DNA of 64,000 nt from Prolixibacteraceae bacterium UBA6029 (GTDB taxonomy: Bacteria; Bacteroidota; Bacteroidia; Bacteroidales; Prolixibacteraceae). Position 1 is the stretch's first letter, and each line of letters begins with the position of its first letter. The position numbers were made by a program, and so were the translations under genes. The stretch spans positions 25,708 to 89,707 of the forward strand of contig DIZL01000032.1 of the NCBI GenBank assembly GCA_002429385.1, in the 5' to 3' direction. Below the pieces are notes generated by a model. The model saw nothing but the letters and a program-made list of their open reading frames with translations. It was not told where the DNA came from and did not search any database. Positions 27,326 to 35,236 of the stretch are shown piece after piece.

Positions 27326-28219
27326 TTAGGATTTTGATAATTCGGTAAATAATTCTTTTTGCTTGTCCGTTAAATTGGTCGGAACTTTAATGTTATAAGT
27401 CAGCAGCAGGTCTCCAAATTGTCCTTCCTTTTTATAGACAGGGAAACCTTTGCCTTTCAATTTTACTTTACTTCCGTTTTGCGTCTCAGGCTTTACTTTT
27501 AGTTTAACCTGGCCGTCTAACGTATCAACCGTTATTTCGCCACCCAGCACAGCTTTGTAAATATCCAGATCTATGGTTGCATATAAATTGTTACCCAACC
27601 GCTTGAATATTGAGTGATTGGTAATTGAAAACTCAATGTATAAATCGCCATTCGGCCCACCATTAACTCCGGGGCCACCATGCCCCGAAATTTTAATGAT
27701 TTGGCCGTTTTCAATTCCTGCGGGAATGGTAATTCTGATTTTTTTCCCGTTTACGGTTAACGTTTGCTGATGGGTTTCATAAGCATCGGTGAGATTCAAT
27801 TGCAATTCGGCATTAAAATCCTCTCCACGGTATTTAGCCTGTCGGCCTCTGCCACCGCCTGATCCGCCAAACATGGATTCGAAGAAATCAGAGAAATCTC
27901 CTCCCGCCCCCGAGGACTCGGCGCCTGAATACCTTGATCCACGCGATGCAGACGATTGTCCCTGGTACTGTTTCTGTTTTTCGAACTCATCGGCATGTTG
28001 CCAATCCTTGCCATACTGATCGTATTTCTTCCGTTTTTCGGGATCGCTCAGTACTTCGTTGGCCTCATTGATTTGCTGAAAATTCCTCTTCGCATCCTTA
28101 TCATTCGGATTCAAATCAGGGTGCACCTTTCTGGCCATTTTCCGATAGGCAGCCTTGATGTCCTTCGCTGTTGCCGATTTGTTAATCCCCAGTATTTTAT
28201 AATAGTCTACGAAATCCAT
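27326..28219 (-). CDS. cbpA: Curved DNA-binding protein / DnaJ-type co-chaperone CbpA
   Basis: 297 residues. J domain at residues 4-70 with the HPD motif (KVHPDLNPND). A Gly/Ser/Arg-rich linker (about 85-130) follows, then the two beta-barrel client-binding domains (IRITIPAGIENGQIIKISGH). The zinc-finger domain of DnaJ is absent, as in CbpA. It stimulates Hsp70 (DnaK) and in E. coli also binds curved DNA in stationary phase. It lies 21 bp after the ene-reductase gene and 3 bp before cbpM, probably one operon. Confidence 0.92.
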   Translation of the reverse strand: MDFVDYYKILGINKSATAKDIKAAYRKMARKVHPDLNPNDKDAKRNFQQINEANEVLSDPEKRKKYDQYGKDWQHADEFEKQKQYQGQSSASRGSRYSGAESSGAGGDFSDFFESMFGGSGGGRGRQAKYRGEDFNAELQLNLTDAYETHQQTLTVNGKKIRITIPAGIENGQIIKISGHGGPGVNGGPNGDLYIEFSITNHSIFKRLGNNLYATIDLDIYKAVLGGEITVDTLDGQVKLKVKPETQNGSKVKLKGKGFPVYKKEGQFGDLLLTYNIKVPTNLTDKQKELFTELSKS

Positions 28220-28240
28220 GTGTTTAGTAAATTGTGTTGA

Positions 28241-29329
28241 TCAGACTTTATGGTTTGGATAATCAGTATATCCTTTTTCATCTGCCGAATAGAATAAATC
28301 CATTTTAAGATCCTGAGATAATGGCCAGTTGTTTTTAAACCGGTCAACCAGATCAGGATTGTTAATGTATGGACGCCCGAAAGCTACCAACTCACCCAGA
28401 CCGCTTTCAAGATCGGCCTCTGCCCTCGCCTTATCGTATCCGCCTGAAAGAATAATCGCATTCTTAAAGTTGCTCCTGATCTGTTTCTTCATTTTCAAAG
28501 GCACTTCAGGAGCTCCCATTGCTGAATGGTCGACCATGTGAATGTAGGCGATGCCCAGTTTATTGAGTTGTTTCGATAGATAATGATAGGTGACTTCAAT
28601 CTCGGGATAATGTGGCATATCGCTGGCTACCCCGTAGGGCGACAAACGAATGCCTGTTTTTCCTTTTCCAATAGCCTCTGCAACGGCAGAAGCGACTTCA
28701 AGTACAAACCGGCAACGGTTTTCAATAGAGCCTCCATAATTGTCCTCACGGATATTGCTTATTGGCGACAGAAACTGTTCGAGCAGATAGCCGTTGGCTG
28801 AATGCAACTCCACCCCGTCGAATCCGGCAATCATCGCATTTTTGGCTGCGAAGACGTATTCTTCTTTTGTGCTGATCAGGTCTTCTGTGGTCATAGCCCT
28901 GGGTTCAGGGAAGTTCTGCAGCTGTTTCTCATCGGTCCACATCTGACCTGCCGCTTTTACCGCTGAAGGGGCGATAATCTGTGATCCTTCAGGCATATTT
29001 AGCGGGTGGCTTATTCGGCCCGTATGCATCAACTGAACAATGATCTTTCCTCCGGCTTTATACACTGCCGAAGTAACTAGCTTCCAGCCGTCAACCTGCT
29101 GCGGACTGTAAATACCGGGAATCCGTGCATATCCCAGTCCATTGGGCGATGGCGAGGTGCCTTCGGTAATGATTAAGCCTGCACCCGAACGCTGTTTATA
29201 ATATTCAGCCATCAGCTCATTCGGTACATGGCCAATCGCCCTGCACCTGGTCATTGGCGACATAACTACACGGTTTTTTAACTCCAGTGATCCAACCTTT
29301 TCAGCGGTAAATAGTTTGTTTGCATTCAT
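28241..29329 (-). CDS. Old yellow enzyme family ene-reductase (NemA-like)
   Basis: 362 residues, an FMN-binding TIM barrel. Visible signatures: LKNRVVMSPMTRCRA at the N-terminus, IITEGTSPSPNGLGY, the substrate-binding FDGVELHSANGYLLEQFLSP, SIENRCRF and the C-terminal GELVAFGRPYINNPDLVDRF. It reduces activated C=C or nitro compounds with NAD(P)H and serves in detoxification of electrophiles. It is the first gene of an apparent ene-reductase/cbpA/cbpM unit. Confidence 0.93.
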   Translation of the reverse strand: MNANKLFTAEKVGSLELKNRVVMSPMTRCRAIGHVPNELMAEYYKQRSGAGLIITEGTSPSPNGLGYARIPGIYSPQQVDGWKLVTSAVYKAGGKIIVQLMHTGRISHPLNMPEGSQIIAPSAVKAAGQMWTDEKQLQNFPEPRAMTTEDLISTKEEYVFAAKNAMIAGFDGVELHSANGYLLEQFLSPISNIREDNYGGSIENRCRFVLEVASAVAEAIGKGKTGIRLSPYGVASDMPHYPEIEVTYHYLSKQLNKLGIAYIHMVDHSAMGAPEVPLKMKKQIRSNFKNAIILSGGYDKARAEADLESGLGELVAFGRPYINNPDLVDRFKNNWPLSQDLKMDLFYSADEKGYTDYPNHKV

Positions 29330-29408
29330 TTGTCATCATTTTTAATGTTCTAAGAGAAACAAGAAGTTAACCGTAATGTTTCAGTTATTCGTCATTAAGT
29401 CTTTGCCG

Positions 29409-29921
29409 TTATTCGGGAATATTGTATAATTTGCAAACATCCTTGTACGACATGCTTTTCAGTTCCTGCACACTTTTAGTATTCACTGATGCTGATTTCA
29501 ATGCCGGGATTGTGCCCGGGATTGCGATGAACCTGAATTTATTTGTTGATGTAAGTGGTTGAGCAATCATATCCGAAGTGAACTCTATAGTTTTATAATT
29601 AGAAATCAGAAAACTCCAGTTCGCACCAACGGCAAATGCAGGCAATGGTCTCACCGAAGTTGAATTATATACATCTCCGTCCAGCCAAACGTATCCCAGG
29701 ACGACTCCTTTCTCTACAATATCAGCAGTTAAATCTGGAGCCGAAGCATCGAAATACCAATCGCCCGAAGTACCTTGCCAGGCCGTTGGACTAAACCATT
29801 CGGAATAATACACCGTGGCATCTTGACCAGCAGGCCCTTGCTTTCCATCTTTCTGACACCCCGAAAAGATCAGCATTGAAAATGCTATCACTACTAAAAT
29901 ATTTACGCTCTTTGATTTCAT
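29409..29921 (-). CDS. Hypothetical lipoprotein with collagen-like start
   Basis: 170 residues. Lipoprotein signal with lipobox FSGC (Cys21) followed by QKDGKQGPAGQDATVYYSEW: a very short Gly-X-Y stretch and then a compact beta-rich domain of a kind common in Bacteroidota lipoproteins. It is probably outer-membrane anchored; function unknown. Repeat array C (29961-30076) sits directly upstream, where its promoter must be. Confidence 0.75.
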   Translation of the reverse strand: MKSKSVNILVVIAFSMLIFSGCQKDGKQGPAGQDATVYYSEWFSPTAWQGTSGDWYFDASAPDLTADIVEKGVVLGYVWLDGDVYNSTSVRPLPAFAVGANWSFLISNYKTIEFTSDMIAQPLTSTNKFRFIAIPGTIPALKSASVNTKSVQELKSMSYKDVCKLYNIPE

Positions 29922-29960
29922 CTTTTTTGTTTTAATGATTAATTCCTTTATTACAATTAA

Positions 29961-30076
29961 ATGTTGTCATTAAGTTGTCATTGGTTGTCATTTATCGTTT
30001 CTGAACAACTAAATGATTCCCAAAATGACTATAGGATGACTTAATTCTACTTTAACAAATTCAACAAAATGAACAA
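29961..30076. repeat. Phased repeat array (array C) upstream of the lipoprotein gene
   Basis: Left arm read on the minus strand: AAACGATAA, ATGACAACCA, ATGACAACTTA, ATGACAACATT (10-11 bp steps). Right arm on the plus strand, 11-bp register from 30011: AAATGATTCCC, AAAATGACTAT, AGGATGACTTA, ATTCTACTTTA, ACAAATTCAAC, AAAATGAACAA. The arms are inverted relative to each other. The left arm closely matches array F at 63604-63642. Confidence 0.6.
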
Positions 30077-30103
30077 TCTATTCTTGTTGGATTCTATTAT
30101 TTG

Positions 30104-30293
30104 TAACCTTCTATGTTAAGAAGGTTACTAAGGTTTGGGTTTCGGGGAATATTCGGATTACTAAGGTTATTAAGATGAAAGACAATAGAATAGTGTTTAT
30201 AGGTCCCCCTTACCTTAGTAACCTTAATAACTTGAATCATACCCCAATTTCCAAACCTTAGTAACCTTAGTAACATCAGTAACATTTAAAATT
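30104..30293. repeat. Inverted array of 9-bp phased repeats (array B)
   Basis: Right arm units in a 9-bp register from 30213: CCTTAGTAA, CCTTAATAA, CTTGAATCA, TACCCCAAT, TTCCAAACC, TTAGTAACC, TTAGTAACA, TCAGTAACA. The left arm (30104-30175) contains the same units in reverse (TCTTAATAA, CCTTAGTAA and so on), giving an imperfect inverted repeat of about 55-60 bp per arm with a 37-bp centre. The RNA or single strand could form a long hairpin. Open frames across it follow from the 9-bp period and are not taken as a gene. Confidence 0.7.
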
Positions 30294-30340
30294 TCATCTT
30301 TCTATGCCTTGAAACTGACCAAAACTCTTTGCCGGTCGAC

Positions 30341-31192
30341 TTATTTTCCCGCAAATTTGATCAGCTCGGTATTAAACTTATGCGTTTCTTCCAGAAACAG
30401 GCTATGACCGCTATTTTCGAATGCCACAAGACGCGAATGGGCGATTCCGGCTTTCATCTGTTCAGCCAGGTCGAACGAGCAAATCTTGTCTTTTTTGCCA
30501 TGCATGATCAATGTTGGAACTGCTATTTTTGTCAGATCACTTCTCAGATCGGTATCGCGCAGGGCAATCAGGCATTGAGCCGTTGCATAGGATGAGGCGC
30601 TTAAACCAATGCCATTCAGCCAATTGCCAATCCCTTCATTCAATGAGGTCTCGGTAGCCGAAAATATCTTTGCAAAATCTGAAAGAAGCTTTGGACGGTC
30701 CTGATAGTTCAGCTTAATTAATTCGTCAACCGCCTTTTTGGGAAGATTATACTGAAAATCATCACGCTGTGTCCAGATTGGAGCTGCCGCACCGGCTAAA
30801 ACCAACTTTGAGACATGGGCACCATCAAACTCCGACACGTAACGAACAGCAATGGCGCCGCCCATCGAAAAGCCTAGCATTACAGCATCCTTTATTTCCA
30901 GCTTTCTCAATACCTTGTTGATATCGGCTACATGCACATTGTAATCATAGGCTCCATACGGTTTATCCGATTTGCCAAAACCCCGCAGGGTAATGCCAAT
31001 GACCCGAAAATTATTAATAATCAGATCGTTGTACTGGTATTCGAACATCTCATCACTTAAGGGCCAGCCATGCAGTAAAACAATTGGTTTGCCTTCGCCC
31101 GCATCAGTAATATGCAGGCGTACATTGGGTTCTACTTTAATATATTCTGCCCACGCCCTGACAACTTTTATTTTCTCTTTTTGCTTTTTCAT
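30341..31192 (-). CDS. Alpha/beta hydrolase (chloroperoxidase/esterase type)
   Basis: 283 residues. Oxyanion region VLLHGWPLSDEM near residue 38, nucleophile elbow GFSMGGA (Ser near residue 108), acid Asp in MHGKKDKICS and catalytic His in NSGHSLFLEE near the C-terminus: a complete Ser-Asp-His triad. Close to non-haem chloroperoxidase-like hydrolases; the substrate is unknown. The 5' leader from promoter P4 (31318-31387) would be unusually long, about 120 nt. A truncated relative of the same superfamily lies 275 bp upstream. Confidence 0.88.
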   Translation of the reverse strand: MKKQKEKIKVVRAWAEYIKVEPNVRLHITDAGEGKPIVLLHGWPLSDEMFEYQYNDLIINNFRVIGITLRGFGKSDKPYGAYDYNVHVADINKVLRKLEIKDAVMLGFSMGGAIAVRYVSEFDGAHVSKLVLAGAAAPIWTQRDDFQYNLPKKAVDELIKLNYQDRPKLLSDFAKIFSATETSLNEGIGNWLNGIGLSASSYATAQCLIALRDTDLRSDLTKIAVPTLIMHGKKDKICSFDLAEQMKAGIAHSRLVAFENSGHSLFLEETHKFNTELIKFAGK

Positions 31193-31317
31193 TTTTTTAA
31201 TTATTAATAGATTGATAATTAAATATATAGATCATCTGATTTCTATTCATGCTTATGACTCCGTTCAGGTATATTTCAGAATATGCTTTCTTATGTTGGA
31301 ATGAAAGATTGATAGAG

Positions 31318-31387
31318 CTAATTTAAACTTGTTAAGCTGGACAAGTATTACAAAACTTTTAGGAAAATTTACATAATTCACACATTT
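31318..31387 (-). promoter_or_regulatory. Shared stress-type promoter (P4) of the alpha/beta hydrolase gene
   Basis: Minus-strand reading: distal box TGTGTGAATTATGTAAA, proximal TTTTGTAAT (plus 31347-31352) 21 bp later, 21 bp to TAAATTAG (31318-31325). Confidence 0.65.
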
Positions 31388-31466
31388 AGCTTATCCTTTT
31401 CGGCGAATTCTACTCTATTAATGAAAATTGAAATGGAATCATTGATCAATCATTCCTTTAATCTGC

Positions 31467-31640
31467 TTAAAAGGTGATAATTTCAGAAAAAGCTTTTGCC
31501 TTGGTATATAGAGTGATGGACTTATTCAAAGGAAATCCATGAATGAAAATGATAACTGTAGCGTTAACCGGTCCTTCATCAACATAACTGACAGTGAGAT
31601 TGTTTACGGTTATTCTGGTTTCATTTAATTTATGTGGCAT
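31467..31640 (-). pseudogene. N-terminal fragment of a second alpha/beta hydrolase
   Basis: 57 codons. It opens MPHKLNETRITVNNLTVSYV and reaches the oxyanion-hole motif IFIHGFPLNKS, then leaves the family and stops. The nucleophile elbow and everything after it are missing, so this is a truncated gene. It lies 12 bp after the reductase gene and would be the last frame of the polyketide operon, suggesting the operon once ended with a full hydrolase. Confidence 0.65.
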
Positions 31641-31652
31641 ACTGCGGAGTTG

Positions 31653-32324
31653 TTAAAAATCTTCTTGTATGATTGTGCTTTTATCAATTCCCAGACTTAG
31701 CAATTGCTTTTCTACCTCAACCATCATTGGCGGCGGTCCGCAGAGATAAATGTTTTTTGCAGAACTGCTGATATAGTCTTTGAGAAAGCCTTCGGTGATT
31801 TGCCCATAGGCATAGTCATCTGATTGTTCATCCGATAAAATGTTGATGAAATTTTCTCCCAATAACTTTTTAAATTCCACGGCAAGGATAATATCATCTT
31901 TGGTTTTGTTTGAAAAGATGAGTTTATTTTCGCCAATTTCATTTTTTGACTGAAGATACCTGAAGATACAAATAAACGGTGTGACTCCTGCACCACCGGC
32001 AATAAATACTCCTTCGCCTTTGTAAGCAATTGCTCCAAAAACATCATGAAGAAAAAGCTCATCATCCTTTTTAAGTTTCAGAAGTTCGTTGGTCACACCT
32101 TTATGCGAAGGATACGTTTTAATGGTAAATTCAAGATAATCTTTGTCAGGAAGGCAAGTAAAAGTGAAAGGTCTTTTTTCATCTTTCCAGCCATCTTTAT
32201 TGATTGAGATTTCAGTAGCCTGCCCTGGATTAAAGGTATAGTTTTGAGGTTTTTCTGTAACAATTTGCAATACATCAGGAGTGATGTGCTTGATCGATTT
32301 GATTTTAACCACATGTTGTTTCAT
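31653..32324 (-). CDS. FAD/NAD(P)-dependent oxidoreductase (ferredoxin reductase-like)
   Basis: 223 residues. An FAD-binding barrel has EKRPFTFTCLPD (the R-x-Y/F-T/S flavin motif) at about 50-61. The NAD(P) domain has GVFIAGGAGVTPFICIFRYL near 110, and the C-terminus has YLCGPPPMM near 197. No 2Fe-2S domain is present. It is the fourth gene of a unit with a type III polyketide synthase and a methyltransferase. By analogy with the flavoprotein that oxidises the resorcinol ring in Streptomyces phenolic-lipid operons it may supply electrons for, or carry out, a ring redox step; this is inference. Confidence 0.85.
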   Translation of the reverse strand: MKQHVVKIKSIKHITPDVLQIVTEKPQNYTFNPGQATEISINKDGWKDEKRPFTFTCLPDKDYLEFTIKTYPSHKGVTNELLKLKKDDELFLHDVFGAIAYKGEGVFIAGGAGVTPFICIFRYLQSKNEIGENKLIFSNKTKDDIILAVEFKKLLGENFINILSDEQSDDYAYGQITEGFLKDYISSSAKNIYLCGPPPMMVEVEKQLLSLGIDKSTIIQEDF

Positions 32325-32358
32325 GATATTCTGTTTTTTTGAATTTTATGCTGCTGTT

Positions 32359-32850
32359 TCAAATCTGAAGTGCTATATTTTCTTCTTTAATTCGTGTGAA
32401 TAACATGATCGAATTAAGCAGTGAAAACGTTATTGCGGTACAATATAAATTGAAAATCAAAGGAATAACAGCAATTTCAGCAATTACAATCAGGTAATTC
32501 GGATGCTTAAAATATCGGTATGGGCCTTTTTTAATTAATGGAATATTCGGGATGTGATAAATTCGGGTATTCCAGAATTTTCCGAGCGATAAAATAACCC
32601 AGGTTTTAAAGACAAGAAGTACAACGTAAAAAATGATAAAGAATAAACTATATGTCGGATTTTGTTGCCTCGAATATTCGAAAATCACAGAGATAATAAA
32701 TAAAGCATGAAGTGCTACAATGAATGGATAATGCTTTTTCCCATATTCCACAGCTCCATTTCGCAACAACCACTTCTCATTACTTTTAGAAAGTACTAAT
32801 TCCCCGATTCGGAGCAGAATGACAAATGATATGAAGAGAATGAATACCAA
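32359..32850 (-). CDS. Isoprenylcysteine carboxyl methyltransferase-like membrane enzyme
   Basis: 163 residues with four or five membrane helices. The C-terminal cofactor region reads PLIKKGPYRYFKHPNYLIV, the ICMT/PEMT signature (GPYRYxRHPNY) for S-adenosylmethionine-dependent methylation. It starts 1 bp after the polyketide synthase stop. In Bacillus and Streptomyces, ICMT-like enzymes next to a type III synthase methylate alkylpyrones or alkylresorcinols, so this enzyme probably methylates the synthase product at the membrane. Confidence 0.87.
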   Translation of the reverse strand: MVFILFISFVILLRIGELVLSKSNEKWLLRNGAVEYGKKHYPFIVALHALFIISVIFEYSRQQNPTYSLFFIIFYVVLLVFKTWVILSLGKFWNTRIYHIPNIPLIKKGPYRYFKHPNYLIVIAEIAVIPLIFNLYCTAITFSLLNSIMLFTRIKEENIALQI

Positions 32851-32851
32851 T

Positions 32852-33916
32852 TTATATTTTGTTCATCTGTAGTAAAACCATCTCACTCGAAAAGCCTGGC
32901 CCCATTGACACCATTAGTCCGTAGCCATTTTTAAAACCCTGGGTAAAGAATCTTTCCAGCACATACAAAACGGTGGTACTCGACATATTTCCATTGTCGT
33001 TCATCACTTCACGTGTGTTTTTCAGGAAGTCGCCTTCTGCCAATAAGGCCTCTTCGTAAGCTGTCAGTATTTTTTTCCCTCCGGGATGAAAAATGAAATT
33101 CTTTATATCTGAAATTTTCAGGTGATGTTTTTCTAAAAATGAAGTAACATCGTTATGAATATTTTTAGCGATAATCGTTGGAATATCAGATGAAAACAGA
33201 ACTTTAAACCCGCTGTTAAGAAATTCCCAGCCCATAACGTCCAGTGTATCGTAATACAATTTGCTTTGTGAGGCCAGAAATGTAAAAGCGTTGTTGGTCT
33301 TATTGGCATGATTATCACCTGTAATGATGCAGGCAGCTATGCCATCAGCAAATAAACTTGAACCAATAAAATTGCTTTTACTAAAATCGTTTCGTAAAAA
33401 AGTGAGTGAACACAATTCAACAGCCACGAGCAATACCACGGCATCCGAATTTGCGATTGCCAGAATGTTTGCTTTTGCAAACCCTGAAACTCCGCCGCCA
33501 CAACCCAAACCGAAAACAGCCATTCTGCTGATATTCTGATTAAGTCTCATTTTGTTAATGATGAGCGCGTCCAGACTTGGTGTTGAAAGCCCCGTAGTTG
33601 AAACAAAAATCAAATCGGTGATTTCGTCCTTGTTAATTTGCGCTGATGCAATGCATTCTTCAATAGCTTTGACAGAATATTCAAGAGAAATACGAATGTA
33701 TTCGGCATTCTGATTCTCAAATGAATGTATAGTAGAATAATAATCAAGAGGTTTGCACATATTACGGGTCTTTATTTCCGTGTTGTCAAAAGCACTCATC
33801 ATTCTTTCTACCTGCGGAAAAGAAGGTGAGAATAAAGCTCTTGCACCTTCTTTTACTTTTTGTTGTTCAACTTTATAGGGAAAATCAATTATCGATACTG
33901 CTGCTACTGATGGCAT
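32852..33916 (-). CDS. Type III polyketide synthase (chalcone/alkylresorcinol synthase family)
   Basis: 354 residues, a normal length. The thiolase-fold catalytic triad is visible: Cys139 in VFGLGCGGGVSGFAKAN, His in FIFHPGGKKILTAYEEA and Asn in NDNGNMSSTTVLYVLERF. The C-terminal GPGFSSEMVLLQ loop is the family signature. It condenses an acyl-CoA or acyl-ACP starter with malonyl-CoA units to alkylresorcinols or pyrones. The pairing with an ICMT-type methyltransferase and a flavin reductase matches known phenolic-lipid operons. It is transcribed after bacterioferritin and a cis-prenyltransferase homologue with short gaps, so it is likely under stress promoter P5. Confidence 0.93.
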   Translation of the reverse strand: MPSVAAVSIIDFPYKVEQQKVKEGARALFSPSFPQVERMMSAFDNTEIKTRNMCKPLDYYSTIHSFENQNAEYIRISLEYSVKAIEECIASAQINKDEITDLIFVSTTGLSTPSLDALIINKMRLNQNISRMAVFGLGCGGGVSGFAKANILAIANSDAVVLLVAVELCSLTFLRNDFSKSNFIGSSLFADGIAACIITGDNHANKTNNAFTFLASQSKLYYDTLDVMGWEFLNSGFKVLFSSDIPTIIAKNIHNDVTSFLEKHHLKISDIKNFIFHPGGKKILTAYEEALLAEGDFLKNTREVMNDNGNMSSTTVLYVLERFFTQGFKNGYGLMVSMGPGFSSEMVLLQMNKI

Positions 33917-33946
33917 GGTTTTATTTTAAAATTTAGATTTGCACAA

Positions 33947-34588
33947 TTAACCTCCAAGGGTAATATCCTGATCATTATACCAATTCAGTGCATTATATAA
34001 ATGACAGGGTTCAAAATTCGGCCAATAATCATCCAATACATAGAAATCCGAATAAATAGATTGCACCGGCAAGAAGCCGCTTAGGCGTCGTCGCCCACCC
34101 CACCTGATAATCAGATCTATCCTTGAAACATCAAAGGACTTAATATTGTTCGTGATATTTTTCTGAGCCGAATCAGCTAATTTCAAATTGTTTAAGTCCC
34201 ATTCCCATCCGTAGTTAACCAAGAAATTAACTCTGATTCCACCATTACCAAAAACTTGTCTGGTAGTATATTTTATTAATTCCTTTGGAAACATGGGTGA
34301 TTCAGAATCGCCGATAACTAACAATTCTGCGTCTTCTTTCGATAATACATTTACCGCATTTATGCAGGCATTCGTGAATGCTTTTCTTTGTACTGTTGGT
34401 CTTTTCGCATTATCTGTGGTAAACCCGTAATAAGTTAATTCCTGAATGCCTGCTTCCTTGCATAATTTAAAAAGCATTAATCCCGGATCTACGCCATGGT
34501 CATACCCTTTTTCTTTGGTCATTTTATTGGTTTCCGCCCATCTTCTGTTTCCATCTGGTATTATTCCAATATGTTTCGGCATTCTCAT
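33947..34588 (-). CDS. Undecaprenyl-diphosphate-synthase-family protein (divergent cis-prenyltransferase)
   Basis: 213 residues. The pyrophosphate-binding start is present (HIGIIPDGNRRWAE, Asp near residue 12), as are a VNFLVNYGWEWDL strand and the C-terminal motif IIRWGGRRRLSGFLPVQS followed by YSDFYVLDDYWPNF. In housekeeping UppS this motif is RTGGExRxSNF, and its Glu binds Mg2+; here that position is Arg. It is thus a specialised homologue with a changed substrate or activity, not the cell-wall UppS. Its place before the polyketide synthase suggests it prenylates or supplies a chain for the product. Confidence 0.85.
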   Translation of the reverse strand: MRMPKHIGIIPDGNRRWAETNKMTKEKGYDHGVDPGLMLFKLCKEAGIQELTYYGFTTDNAKRPTVQRKAFTNACINAVNVLSKEDAELLVIGDSESPMFPKELIKYTTRQVFGNGGIRVNFLVNYGWEWDLNNLKLADSAQKNITNNIKSFDVSRIDLIIRWGGRRRLSGFLPVQSIYSDFYVLDDYWPNFEPCHLYNALNWYNDQDITLGG

Positions 34589-34616
34589 AGCTATCTCCTC
34601 ATAAATTTTGTTTGAA

Positions 34617-35096
34617 TCAGCTTACCGGGCCATCAATCTGACTGACCAGATAATTCTCCAGGCCCATTTGTTCGATTTGTGCACGTTGTATTTCTGCCCA
34701 ATCGACATGGCCTTCTTCCATTTTAAGTATTTTGGTCAACAGGTCAACAGTGCCTTGGTCGTCATTTTCACGGGCGAGTTTGATTGCGTTGTTATATGCA
34801 TGTACGGCATCAAGTTCATCATGATCATCATTGCTAATCATTTCTGAAACAGTTTTGCCGATTTTAATTGCATTCAGTTTGGAAACTGTTGGCGCTCCTT
34901 CAAAAAACAAAATACGCTCGATCAGCCACTCGGCATGATGCATTTCGTCCATAGCCTGACTGCGGATAGCCATATGAAGTTTTCCGTAACCCCAGTTTTC
35001 GCACATTTCAGAATGTACCATATACTGGTTTATAGCTGTAAGTTCATCGGCCAGCAATGAATTTAATACTGTTAGTAATTCTTTGTTCCCTTTCAT
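34617..35096 (-). CDS. bfr: Bacterioferritin
   Basis: 159 residues, four-helix-bundle ferritin. Ferroxidase ligands sit at their classical positions: Glu18, Glu51, His54, Glu94, Glu127 and His130. The haem ligand Met52 is present in DEMHHAEW. The C-terminus MGLENYLVSQI is typical. It stores iron as ferric mineral and uses up peroxide. Driven by promoter P5, with the -7 element 34 bp before the ATG. The next gene (cis-prenyltransferase homologue) follows after 28 bp without a visible terminator. Confidence 0.96.
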   Translation of the reverse strand: MKGNKELLTVLNSLLADELTAINQYMVHSEMCENWGYGKLHMAIRSQAMDEMHHAEWLIERILFFEGAPTVSKLNAIKIGKTVSEMISNDDHDELDAVHAYNNAIKLARENDDQGTVDLLTKILKMEEGHVDWAEIQRAQIEQMGLENYLVSQIDGPVS

Positions 35097-35108
35097 CTGT
35101 GTGAGTTT

Positions 35109-35199
35109 TAATTAATGAATTTTATGGGAACTAAGTTAGGAGCTTGTAATAGCTGTAGTTTTACAGAATTCTTTAAAAGATTTACATCATTCACACATT
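35109..35199. repeat. 91-bp promoter duplicate, copy 1
   Basis: Identical to 39132-39222 over 91 bp with one substitution (35146 G versus 39169 A). It contains the whole shared promoter plus the leader, placed before bfr here and before the YceI gene there. A third, shorter match lies at 35732-35759. Confidence 0.9.
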
Positions 35200-35200
35200 T
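35131..35200 (-). promoter_or_regulatory. Shared stress-type promoter (P5) of the bfr/polyketide operon
   Basis: Minus-strand reading: distal box TGTGTGAATGATGTAAA, proximal GAATTCTGTAAA (plus 35160-35165) 21 bp later, 21 bp to TAACTTAG (35131-35138). Confidence 0.78.
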
Positions 35201-35236
35201 GGGGATTATATTCTTAAATCGGAACAAAGGTGTCTT

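Noticed and set aside
30097..30285. Minus-strand open frame of about 62 codons across array B
   Set aside because: The 9-bp period keeps one frame free of stops by itself; the product is repetitive (NLSNPNIPRNPNLSN) and has no start context or family.
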